64,000 nt of DNA from Fimbriimonadales bacterium (GTDB taxonomy: Bacteria > Armatimonadota > Fimbriimonadia > Fimbriimonadales > GBS-DC): the NCBI GenBank assembly GCA_025998675.1, contig AP024673.1, positions 1 through 64,000 on the forward strand, given 5' to 3'. How positions within the stretch are numbered: position 1 is the stretch's first letter; each line of letters starts with the position of its first letter. Shown here piece after piece: positions 26,729 to 37,300 of this stretch. The position numbers and the translations under genes are program-made. The notes below the pieces were generated by a model, which did no database searches, was not told the DNA's origin, and was given only the letters and a program-made list of their open reading frames with translations.

Positions 26729-29700
26729 ATGGCTATGAGATGGACGCAGTGGATTCTGGTAGGCGTGATAGGCTTGGGCGTTGCGTGCGCGTGGGCGGAC
26801 GGGCGCGGGTATGAGCCGCGCACCGTGCCCGTGAACGCGGGCGTCGTGGCGTTCAGCGCGAACGACTCCCTCGTGCGCGATGTCTACACTTTTTACGCGA
26901 TGGATCGGCGCGCGGACCTCAAACCGCTGGGGCTGTCGTTCCGCAATCCGTTCGCGCCCGCAGGCGCCACACGCAATCAGGCGGTCTACTGGCTGGTGGA
27001 TGTCAGCCGCCTGAACGACAACCAGCTCGCGCGCTACAAAATCCTGCTCATCAGCCGTACCAGCTGGGGGGGCATGACGGCTGAGATACGCGAGAAGCTG
27101 CGCCGCTTTGTGGACGGCGGCGGCGTGCTGTGGGTCGACACGCCCCAGCAGGGCGCGTCGGGCAGGCTGTTCTTCCCGGAAGTCGCGCCCGTCGCGAACA
27201 CTGCGCCCATCAGTATTGTGAACCTGAACCATCCGCTCCTGCGCGGCTACTACACGCTAACGCCCGGCGAGATTGCGAGTCTGGGTCTGCGCGGGCGGGG
27301 TTTCGGCGGCGGCGCGGTCGATATCACAGCGAACCGACCGCTGTTGCAGATTGTGACCGCCGTGAACGCCAGCACGCCTGTGATTGCGGCGGCGACCTAC
27401 GGGTCGGGGCGGATTATCGTCAGCGCGGCAGGAGTCGCCGCAGCCATCAACGCGCCCCTTGTGCGCAGCAACGGCTCCGTGCCCAATCAGGCGTCTGAAT
27501 TTCGCATCGAAGCCATCCCCGACCTCGAACTGAAGTTTGCGTACAACCTCGTGCGCTGGGCGGGCGCGGGCAGCAGCGACGCGTTTAATGCCCGTCGCGC
27601 GAACGCCGTCGCCGACCAGTACGGCGCGCCGCTCGGCGTGCGCTGGCGCGACCGCAATACACAGTACGCCCTGCAAAACGGCACGCCTGTTGTGTATGGC
27701 GGGCTGGTGTTTGTGGTCAGCGGCAGCAGACTGATTTGCTATGACGCTGTGCCCAGCCGCGACCTCGACGGCGACGGACGCACCGACGACGGCATCCTCG
27801 ACTACGAGCAGGGCGAGAGCTTCGACAAGGTATGGCAGGTCGATCTGGGCGGTCAGTCGTCGCCGCCCGTGGTGGTGGAGACCCCGCAGGGGCTGCAGGT
27901 TGTGGCGCTGGTGGGCACGGAAGTGCGCGGCTACTGGGCGCTGCCGCGCAACGCGCAGGGACGCATTCCCGAAGTGGGGCAACTGGTCTGGTCGGTTAGC
28001 TCGCCCGCGCCCGCCGCCTCGACGCCCACCACCGCGGATGGGCAAATCCCCCCGCCCATCGTGATTGACAACACGCTGCTGCTGGTTCCCTCGCTCCATC
28101 AGGCGGGCGCGAATGTATCGGCGGGCTTCTACGCTGTGCTGCTGAAGAATCCGCCCGAAGTGGTGCGCACCAGCGGCGTATTCCCTGGCGAGTGGTTCCA
28201 GCCGCGCACAGGCAACGCGGGCAGCTGGTTGCTGCCAGCGGCGGCGGGTTATGTGCCCAACTACGCGCAGGGCGGCGGCAACGATGTCGTGGTCTATCTC
28301 GGCACCCGACGCGATGTGGGCGGCACAGGCTCCAGCCAGCTCGAAGGCGTACAGGCGTTCTGGATTGGCGCAAAGGGCGAGGTGCTGACCCCCGCGATTA
28401 ACAGCGCGGGCGTCTACCAGAACTATCTGCGCTCGCGCATCACCGGGCGCGCCCGCTACTATGTGCCCGCCGAGGGTATCACGCACCCGCTCTATCCGCG
28501 CGTGTTCCGAATCCACAACACCACCGGCGCCTTCGAGGACATTACCCGCGATTGCGAGTTCAACCCGCCCGCGGAACAGGGACGCATCAAATACACGGGC
28601 GACGGCAGGGGCGACATCGGCGACTACACCTACATCGTCGACTACTACATCGACTGGGCGTATGCGACGAACTTCAACCTGATGTTCCGCACCTTCGCGA
28701 GCCTGCCGCCGTATTCGGACAGCAGCTCCGCGCCGCCGCAGAAGCTGCGCGGATTCACCCTTGCGCCCAACGGCGTGCTCTATATTACAACAGGCACAGA
28801 CGCGACCGACGCCAACACCGCCAGCGGCAGTGTGATTGCCCTGCAGGAGCAGTCGCCTCCGACTCAGCAGCAAACGCGCGGCGGCTCGAAAATCCTCTGG
28901 CGCTGGCAGTCGCACGGGGGCTACTCGCAGGCTGTGCCCGGCGCCGCCGAGCCTGTGATTGTGCCGCCCAGCGCCATCTACCGCGAGCCGAACGAATACT
29001 TTATGCGGTTCGTCGGACGGTTCCTGCGCTTCAGCAACGATTTCGTGCCCAACGCGAATGACGAGCCGCAGCGCCAGTGGATGAACTTCACTTTTATCGG
29101 CGCGCCGATTTACTACGACGGCGCCGTGTACGCCTTCGCCGTCGGACAGGCGCGCATCGGCGGCTTCCCAATCGGCATTCCCTATACGACCATCGTCGCG
29201 CTGGACGCCGAGCCAGAGCAGTTTGTGATTGACCTCGGCGCGCCCATCGCGACATCGGGCGATGTGCGAATCAGCCAGCGCGACTACGGACGCTCCGGAC
29301 CGAACCCCATCACGAACATCGTCTCAACGCTGACCTATTCGCCCAACAGCCCGAACCCTGACATCAAGGTCGACTTCACGACCGGGCAGATTCGCATCAC
29401 AGGTTTCGGGCAAGCGGACGGCGGCGGGCAGATTCGACTGCTGGAGAATGTGCTGAGCCTCACGCAGCCCGTGCAGGTGAGCGTCGGCAACACCTTCAAC
29501 ACGCTACTCGATCCCGACCGAATCGCGGGCAACTGGAACAACATGCGTTGGTACGCCGTGCTGCTGGGACAGCAGCTGAAGGCGAACCCCGTACTGGTGG
29601 GCGACACGATGTTCCTGCCCTGCGAGATTACCGTGCCGACCGGGAGCGGGCTGGAGACCTTCGGCAGCATTCTGGGCATCGCAGCCGACCCCTACCGCCT

Positions 29701-31378
29701 GCAACCTGACCTCGCCCAGCGCAAGGATCAGGCGGGAACCATCCCGCGCGTCGACCCGGTGAACCCCCTGAAGTATCAGTCCATTATCCGCTGGCCGTTT
29801 ATCGACGACCTGATTACCGATCTGGAGGAAGACCCCGATCCCGGCGCGTTCCTGCGCGAGCTGTTCCGTCGGTTTGCGGAAGGCTCGCAGGTGGGCACGG
29901 GACTGTCGCCGATTGCGGTCGGCGAGGGGCTGCTGGTGATTAGTTCGGGCGAGGGGCTGCAGGCGTACAGTCGGCAGGGCACGATTATCGCCGATGAGAG
30001 CCGCCTGCTGGAGGTGGACACCGCCGGGCGCGTCATCTGGTCCACTGAGAACACGCAGCTCGACTTCTACACGGGTTCCATCGTTTCCAGCAAGGCGCGC
30101 TACCCGATAACCCCCAACGCGCGCGTGTACCGCTACGGCGAGAACGAGCTGCTGATTGTGGAGCCTGAACGCAACCGCGTCGCGATTCTCGACCGCGCAG
30201 GCGCGGAAGTGCGCACCATCACGCGCTTCATCCCTGACCGTGTGCCCCTGCGCGACAACGACGGCAATATGACGCAGATTGTCGACCTGCGCGACGAGGC
30301 GTGGGCGCAGGCGAACAACCTGCCCGGCTCCAACTACATCGCGGGCGCGCCCGACACGCTGCGCAACCCGACCGATGTCACGGTCTGGACCGAATTCGTG
30401 CCCGCCAGCCGCAACCCCTACACGAACCGCCAGCCGCTGGAATACTGGATCCACTACACGATTACCGACACGGGCAACGCGCGCGTGGTGGACATCGTGG
30501 ATCGCTATCAGGCAGACCCGAACACCTTCACCGTCGGCGCTCCTGTGCAGGATGCACAGCTGGGTGCGATGCTGGGCGTGCTTTACTGGATGACGCCCAC
30601 CCAGCGACTGGAGCGCGCCTACCGCTATGTGTCGGCGCAGCGGTTCGAATACTGGGACGGCAACACGACGCGCATCGGGTTTGCGACGCTCGTGCAAAAC
30701 ACCGCCGCGAGCGGCTTCGAAGCGACCCTCACAAGCGACCCGCTCGACCCGCGCACGCCTGAAGCAGGGATGATTACCCTGCAGCTGATTGTGAACGGGC
30801 GCGACCAGACGATTTACATTCGGCGGATGCGTCTGCCCGATGGGCGCGTCGTGCCCATCCTCGCGCCTGTCGCCATCGATACGGCGAAACGAAGCGCGAG
30901 CGGGCAAGGCAACGCGGGACTCTATCTGCTGGTGACGACCAGCACGGGCATCTATGAATTGCAAGTCCCTCTCACGGGAACCGTCGGCGACACGCTGAAT
31001 GTCACATGGATGCTCACCAACGAGGCATACACAAACGCCATCCGTCGACGGCTGGACGGCAACGACCTCGCGGAAAACGGCGGCGACCTGTTGCGTCCGA
31101 TTCTGTTCAAGCCGCGTCAGGCGCGCTATCTGGGCAACGGCAATGTGCTGATTGTGAACGCCTACAGCGGCACGACGCTGGTGCGCTCAGGCTCTAATAT
31201 CGAGCCGCGCGAGTTTCCGGGTGAGGTGTTTGAGCTGGATGCGAACGATTACCGCGCGGGGCGCGACGACCTGGGCTTCAGCAACGCATCGATTGTGTGG
31301 AGTACGCTCGACCGTCCTGAACTGAGCGGCTCGACGCAACTGCGCAAGCCCAGCTCCGCCGATCGGGGAGGATTTTAG
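26729..31378 (+). CDS. giant secreted beta-propeller-like protein, PilY1-like position
   Basis: 1549 residues. A signal peptide (MRWTQWILVGVIGLGVACAWA) leads into a domain at about residues 30-260 that looks like a Rossmann/GATase-type fold (KILLISRTSWGG, then FVDGGGVLWVDTP). From about residue 310 there are repeated blade-like segments such as GTPVVYGGLVFVVSGSRLICYD. A calcium-type loop DLDGDGRTDDG lies near residue 344. The C-terminal half has further short strands (ENELLIVEPERNRVAILD). Recognised PilY1 proteins also combine an N-terminal alpha/beta domain with a calcium-binding propeller and are encoded directly after PilX. Homology is inferred from position and layout, not detected directly. 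Two starts, 26729 and 26735, are possible; the second is better spaced from AGGTGGGG. Confidence 0.6.
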   Translation: MAMRWTQWILVGVIGLGVACAWADGRGYEPRTVPVNAGVVAFSANDSLVRDVYTFYAMDRRADLKPLGLSFRNPFAPAGATRNQAVYWLVDVSRLNDNQLARYKILLISRTSWGGMTAEIREKLRRFVDGGGVLWVDTPQQGASGRLFFPEVAPVANTAPISIVNLNHPLLRGYYTLTPGEIASLGLRGRGFGGGAVDITANRPLLQIVTAVNASTPVIAAATYGSGRIIVSAAGVAAAINAPLVRSNGSVPNQASEFRIEAIPDLELKFAYNLVRWAGAGSSDAFNARRANAVADQYGAPLGVRWRDRNTQYALQNGTPVVYGGLVFVVSGSRLICYDAVPSRDLDGDGRTDDGILDYEQGESFDKVWQVDLGGQSSPPVVVETPQGLQVVALVGTEVRGYWALPRNAQGRIPEVGQLVWSVSSPAPAASTPTTADGQIPPPIVIDNTLLLVPSLHQAGANVSAGFYAVLLKNPPEVVRTSGVFPGEWFQPRTGNAGSWLLPAAAGYVPNYAQGGGNDVVVYLGTRRDVGGTGSSQLEGVQAFWIGAKGEVLTPAINSAGVYQNYLRSRITGRARYYVPAEGITHPLYPRVFRIHNTTGAFEDITRDCEFNPPAEQGRIKYTGDGRGDIGDYTYIVDYYIDWAYATNFNLMFRTFASLPPYSDSSSAPPQKLRGFTLAPNGVLYITTGTDATDANTASGSVIALQEQSPPTQQQTRGGSKILWRWQSHGGYSQAVPGAAEPVIVPPSAIYREPNEYFMRFVGRFLRFSNDFVPNANDEPQRQWMNFTFIGAPIYYDGAVYAFAVGQARIGGFPIGIPYTTIVALDAEPEQFVIDLGAPIATSGDVRISQRDYGRSGPNPITNIVSTLTYSPNSPNPDIKVDFTTGQIRITGFGQADGGGQIRLLENVLSLTQPVQVSVGNTFNTLLDPDRIAGNWNNMRWYAVLLGQQLKANPVLVGDTMFLPCEITVPTGSGLETFGSILGIAADPYRLQPDLAQRKDQAGTIPRVDPVNPLKYQSIIRWPFIDDLITDLEEDPDPGAFLRELFRRFAEGSQVGTGLSPIAVGEGLLVISSGEGLQAYSRQGTIIADESRLLEVDTAGRVIWSTENTQLDFYTGSIVSSKARYPITPNARVYRYGENELLIVEPERNRVAILDRAGAEVRTITRFIPDRVPLRDNDGNMTQIVDLRDEAWAQANNLPGSNYIAGAPDTLRNPTDVTVWTEFVPASRNPYTNRQPLEYWIHYTITDTGNARVVDIVDRYQADPNTFTVGAPVQDAQLGAMLGVLYWMTPTQRLERAYRYVSAQRFEYWDGNTTRIGFATLVQNTAASGFEATLTSDPLDPRTPEAGMITLQLIVNGRDQTIYIRRMRLPDGRVVPILAPVAIDTAKRSASGQGNAGLYLLVTTSTGIYELQVPLTGTVGDTLNVTWMLTNEAYTNAIRRRLDGNDLAENGGDLLRPILFKPRQARYLGNGNVLIVNAYSGTTLVRSGSNIEPREFPGEVFELDANDYRAGRDDLGFSNASIVWSTLDRPELSGSTQLRKPSSADRGGF

Positions 31379-31380
31379 AG

Positions 31381-34300
31381 ATGAGGTATCAGTGGAGGCA
31401 CGGCATGAAGCGACTGTTTGCGGGGTTCTGGATTGGCGTGGCGACGCTGGCGCTGAGCGCCGCGCAGGATAGCTGGAGTACCCATCGCGGCAGCAATCAG
31501 CGCACGGGAACGACCACCAACGCCCAGAGCAGCCTGGTGAACTTCCTGCTGGCGTGGACGCTGCCCGATATGGACTCGGTGCGCCTGCCCGTCGTGGTGG
31601 ATAATGATGCAGTGGGACTTACCAGCTCAACCCCCGCAGGCGCGTGGAAGACGCCCTCCGCCGCAGAGCGAGCGGTGGATCCGTATCTGGACGACCCGGA
31701 TTCGACCGTGCCCTATCAGTATATTGAGTGCGTGCGTGAGCCAATTAATCCGGGCGACCCGGTACCCTCGGTCGCTCGCTTCGCATGGCGCAGTGGGCAA
31801 CTCCCGCCGGGCTACTACCGAATCTGGGTTTATGTGCCCAGCGACGATACGCGCGTGGGCGGGTTTGCTGCATCCTACGCACGCCAGGCAGAGTATGAAG
31901 TGGCGGACGCGACGGGAACCCAACTAACGCTGTACCTGAACCAGACGCTGGGCGGGTGGCAACCGCTGGGCGACCGACCGTTCTATCACGACGGCGCGAC
32001 GGAGATTGTCATCACGCTCAACAACCTCATTCGCCGAACCAGTCCCGACTATCCGCTGAGCATCACGCCGATTGTCGCGGCGGACGCGGTGCGCTTCGTG
32101 CCCGACTACGGCACGGTACAGGCGTCGCCAGTGGCGATTCGCAGCCCGCTGAACCCCGGCAATCACCTGGTGTATGTGGCGAACGGCAACGGCACGATTA
32201 CCTGCATGGAGAACCCTGTCGGCACGCGCGGCGCGCGCGTGCGCTGGACTTTCCGCGTGCCCGATTTGCCCGATCAGGGCGGGGGACAGGTTTATGACGA
32301 TGAGGACGCGAACTTCACCGCGGGGCTGTTCACGCCGAACGACGCACTGGGCGACCGCTATGAACGCCTCTACCACGAAATCGCGCCTACCAACGACTCC
32401 AGCAACATCCAGCGCGCCTACTGGAAGGTTCAGGCGCCGGACACAGGTCTGTATTATATCTATGCGTGGTTCCCCTCGGACGACCTGAACGCGCGGCAGG
32501 CGCAGTATGTGATTGAGAACGAGGGCGACAACCTGAGTGTGCGCGTCGACCAGCGGTTCGGCGGGCGGTGGGTGCTTTTGAATAACCTGCCGGTGGAGAT
32601 GCGCAGCGGACGCACCTACGAAATCTCGGTGACCAACTACTCGCCGGAGGATGTCGTCGTGGGTTCGCAGCGCGTGATTGCGGACGCGATTCGCGTGGTG
32701 AGCGCGGACGGGCTGACGAACGCAGTCTTCAGCACGCCTGCAGTCGGCAGGGTGCGCGTGCGCGACGGCAGCAGTACCGTCCTGCGCTGGGTGGTGGTTT
32801 TCGGCGCACAAAACGGCGCGGTCTACGCTATCGACGCGCTGGGCGACGGCGAGAACGACACCCGCCGCGGCGAGACCAAACTCTACTGGATTGTCAAGCC
32901 CGCCAACTCCACCAGCTTCAGCTACGCCTCGCCGCTGATTCTGGAGAGCCAGGACCTGGTCGCGATTGGCAATCCCGCAGGCTCCGTCTACCTGATCAAA
33001 ACCGATTTAGACCCTGAAGATGCGGACACCTACTTCCGCTGGCAGTACGATCGATTCGGCGCGTCGTTCGTCTCGACGCCTGCCTATAACCCCAGCACAG
33101 GGCTGATCTACATCGGCAGCTCGGAAGGGAGCAACCAGTTTGGGCGGCTGATTGCGTTGAATCCATCTCGCCAGGACGACCCCAACACAACAGAAGACGA
33201 GCGCGTGGCGTGGGTCTATCCGCCTGAGGATCAGAATCCTATTGAGCCGATTACCAGCACGCCTGCGGTCGCGCTGGGGCGCGTCTACTTCACCACAGGC
33301 GGACTGAACGGCGGACGACTCTATGCGGTAAAGGCGGACAACGGCTCGCTGGAATGGGCGCGCCCGGCGCTGAATGCGCCGCTGGTGGGGCTGTTCAACT
33401 TCTACTACAGCTCGCCGCTGGTGGTGCAGGGGCTGCTGTACCGGGGCGTTTCGGAAAACATCGTCTATGTCGGCGGCACAGGGGGGCGCGTCACTGCCTT
33501 CAACGCCGATACAGGCGAACTGCGCTACATCAGTGAAAACCTCGGCGGAGCCATCTTCAGCTCACCGATATTCACCTATGTGCGCGACACCGACGCGAAT
33601 GGCAATCTGATAGGGGATCGCCCCGCTATCGTGGTCGCCACCAATTCAGGACTGCTGCTTGCGCTCCACGCCGACGAGCAGGTGAACGACCGCAACGGCA
33701 AAGCCTTCGAGGGGTGGGACCTGTACGCCAACACGGTGTTCGCCTCGCCGGGCGTGCTGGACAACTGGCTCTACGCCGCGGACGATGAGGGCATCGTGTA
33801 CGCCTACAATGTGCTGGGAGTCGCCACAACTGCCCCAGAGACGGGACTGGGCGGCGTCATTCGCACGCCGACCCAGACCACAACCCCCGACGGCTCGGAC
33901 TACTCCCGACTGCGCGTCTCGGTGACCACGCGCAAGGAAGACGCCGACGCCGTGCTGGCAGGCGCCATCCGCCCCGACGAGCTGGAGCCGCGCTTCCCCG
34001 ATGCACTGGAGTGGGGCGACACGATTTATGTGGTCGTGTGGAACTTCAAGCAGGGCACGAACCCACAGCCGATGCGTATCCAGCTGATTGGTCCGGGCGT
34101 CACGCGTGTGGAGTATAAGCTTTCGCCTCGCCAGACGACCCGACCGCCCACAGGCAACCCCGACATGGATTGGGTGGCGGTGCAATCCATCACGATTCAG
34201 TCGTCGGGCAACAACTTCTACACGCCGGGCGAGAAGTACGAGCTGCAGGTGCGCTTCGGCAACGCGGGCTGGACCTCCGACCTTGCTATCGAGACCGCCC

Positions 34301-37300
34301 GTATTGACCGTCCTGCGGCTGGGGGCGGTCTGGAAGTGCCGCCCTACGGCGGCGACGACCCCGATGCGCTGCTCACTGGCGCGGGCTGGCGTTTCGGCGT
34401 TGCGAATCCGGTGGGACTGGAAGGCGTCGGCGTCATCGGTGCAGGCGGCGCCGAGCAAAACCTGTTCAACGGCAATAACGGAACGCTGGTCAGCGCGCGC
34501 TTCCGCAACCCGGCAGGCGGGATCGTACCTGTTGGCGCAGGCGAGCATGGCAAAACGCTGTTTGGCGACTTCTTCGCACGCGATCGCCGCACGCCGCAAA
34601 CCTCGAATGTGGTACCTATCGCGATTAACGCCCGCGCCTATGTGGACGACATGCGCTGGCAGGGCGGGGCAGGGGCGGTCATCCGTGCGCTGCCCTGGGA
34701 GGTGCTGCCCACGCTCCCCAACCGCAGCCCGGATTACCCCGACATCTCCGGGCGACGCATCCAGATGCTGCTGGACGGCGGTACCGACCTGCAACGCGCC
34801 GCAGCGCGCCTGCTCTCGACAGGCAACCGCGTCGATGTGCAGGTCGAAATCCCGCGCTTCCAGCCCGCAAACCTGACCGGCTACTCCTCCCGTACTTATG
34901 TCTTCGCCGACTCGAACAACAACGGGCGATTCGACGGGCTGGAAAGCGTACTCCAGCCGGGCGTGTCGCAGAACCTGCGCATCGAAGCGTACCGCGAGCT
35001 GGTCTCCACCGCGACTGTCCAGCCCGATGAACGCCTCTTTGTGGAGGAGCAAACCATCGATCTGGGCTCGTTGCCCGGCGGGTTCGGCTTCAACTGGGGC
35101 AACCTGTTCGCGAACCATCCGTCGTCCACTTTCCGCCCCGACAACCCGATATTCGCGCCGTTCTGGAAGACCTTCACCGTGCGCAACGAAGGGAATGTGA
35201 ACCTTTATCCTGTCTATCTGGGCAAAGCGTTCGGCAGCCCGTCGGGCACGGTGTTCCTCTTCTCGGACATGGTGAGCTTCTTCGCGGGAATGCCCGCGTG
35301 GACAACGGTCGCCAGCACGCTGGACACGCGCTTCTGGCCGCAGCCGAACCCGTTTTATCCGGGCAACAACCAGCCGTACCCGATTCTGCAGAAACCGCAG
35401 GTGGGCGACTACGCCTCGACGGTGCTCACACAGCCAGCGATTCCGCCGCGGCGCGACCCCAGCATCGTGGTCGAGCCGCGCAAGCCGCAGGTCTCGCTGG
35501 CTATCCCGCCGTTCCAGCCGATGGGCGTCTACTCGCAGCTGATTGCGCCGTACCAGCACAACGACGGCGGGACGCCCGGCGCCGTGAACGGCGCGTTTGC
35601 CACGCCGCCGATGCGACTCGTGGCGCGCGTGCGCGAGACCCAGCTCACGGGCGGCACGAATCGGGGCGTCGCGCCGATGATTGATACGGCGGCAAGCGCG
35701 ATCAGCGACATCACACCCGCCGCGTTCCGCGACCCGGAGACGGGCAGGCTGCACCTCTACTGGGCGAGCAACCGTCCCGACCCCACGGGGCGCCCGAACA
35801 GCTTCTACCTCTACAAGGCGACGCTCGACTGGAACGGCGCGAACACCCTGCAGAACGGCATCCGCACGGCGAACGGCTGGTCGCCTGACGCGCTGAACCG
35901 CTGGTGGGAAGCGCCCCTCGGTCCCTACCCGAATGACCCCAGCGGCAACCTCTTCAGCGCGGCGCTCGGGCTGGGACGCGCGCTAACCCCTGCCGAAATT
36001 GCGACCATCAAGCACCATCGCCCGTTTGTGCGCGTGGCGCAGGACACGGGCGTGCGCGGCGGACGCCCCGTGGCGTATCTGTTCTGGACAGGCGAGGTCA
36101 TCCTGCGCAACCAGAAGTACGAACTGCTGTTCTATGTGCCGCTGGACACGCAGACCGGCAACCCGGTGGGCAATCCGCAGGCGGTTCCGTTAGACCCGGT
36201 CATGCCGCGTTCCAGCCTCTCCATCGCGGGTGTAGACGGCGTGGGCAACTGGCTGTTCTATGTCGCCGCGCCGTCGGGACGCAGCCAGATGTTCGCCATC
36301 GCTTCGGAAGGCGACCTGTTCGGCGGCTGGCGGCGCGAGCAGCGCGTGCCCCTCTCGCCCGTGGTGCGCTCGGTGGAGAGCGTGAGCGCGAACATCTATC
36401 GCGTCGCCGCGAACCCTGACGCCAACAACAGAAACTTCATCTATCTGGCGGATGTCTACTTCATCGGCACAGTCGGCGACCGCAACGAGTCGGAGGTGCT
36501 GATGCAGCGGTTCTATGTGAACCCGCGCAACGGCAATCTGCTCACGCTGAGCGACAACCGCGCGGATCGCTCGCTGGGCGTCACGCAGGAGCGGTTCCTG
36601 CCCGTGGTCGCCGATGAGGTCGCCCAGAAAGACCCCGATCAGAATGTGTGGCGCACGCGCCACCTCGACTGGGCGTTCATCGAGCGCGGCTGGAACAGCG
36701 TCCCCAACGCGCCCGATGTCGACATCAAAATCAATGGCAGATCGATTCTGCTGACGCGCCGCGCCGATAACCCGAACCTGTTCACCCTGCAAGCGCCTGT
36801 GGTGGACGAGCAGACGGGGCTGCTGCAGTTCGAGTTCAACGAGCCTGTGCTGGGCGGCGGGGGGCAGGTGGTGAACCTGTTGCCGCGCGGGCGCATCGTG
36901 GTGGACCCCAACAACGGCACGGTGCGCTTCGTGAACTTCGCGCCGCGCCTGAACGACCTCGTGACAGTGACTTATCGCCCGCGCGTGTATCGCATCAGCG
37001 CGATTGCCCCCGGCTCGGCGGGAACCTATTCGCAGCTGCGCACGGTCTTCCAGCGCACGATGAACCCGCGCCACACGGAGAACAACCCCGGCGACTCGCC
37101 CGTGCGCAAAGGCGCGAACAACGGCGCATGCGAATTGGACGACCGTCCGCCAGTGGATCGAATCTGGCTCTTCTTCCGCCGCACGAGCGCGCCGCCCAAC
37201 AGCTCGGGCAACTTCTTCTTCAAGACGCTGCGTCCGGGCGTGCGCCTGCAGTCGCCCATCCTGACCCAGCGCGGGCGCGTGCCCGTGCAGACGGGCGCGT

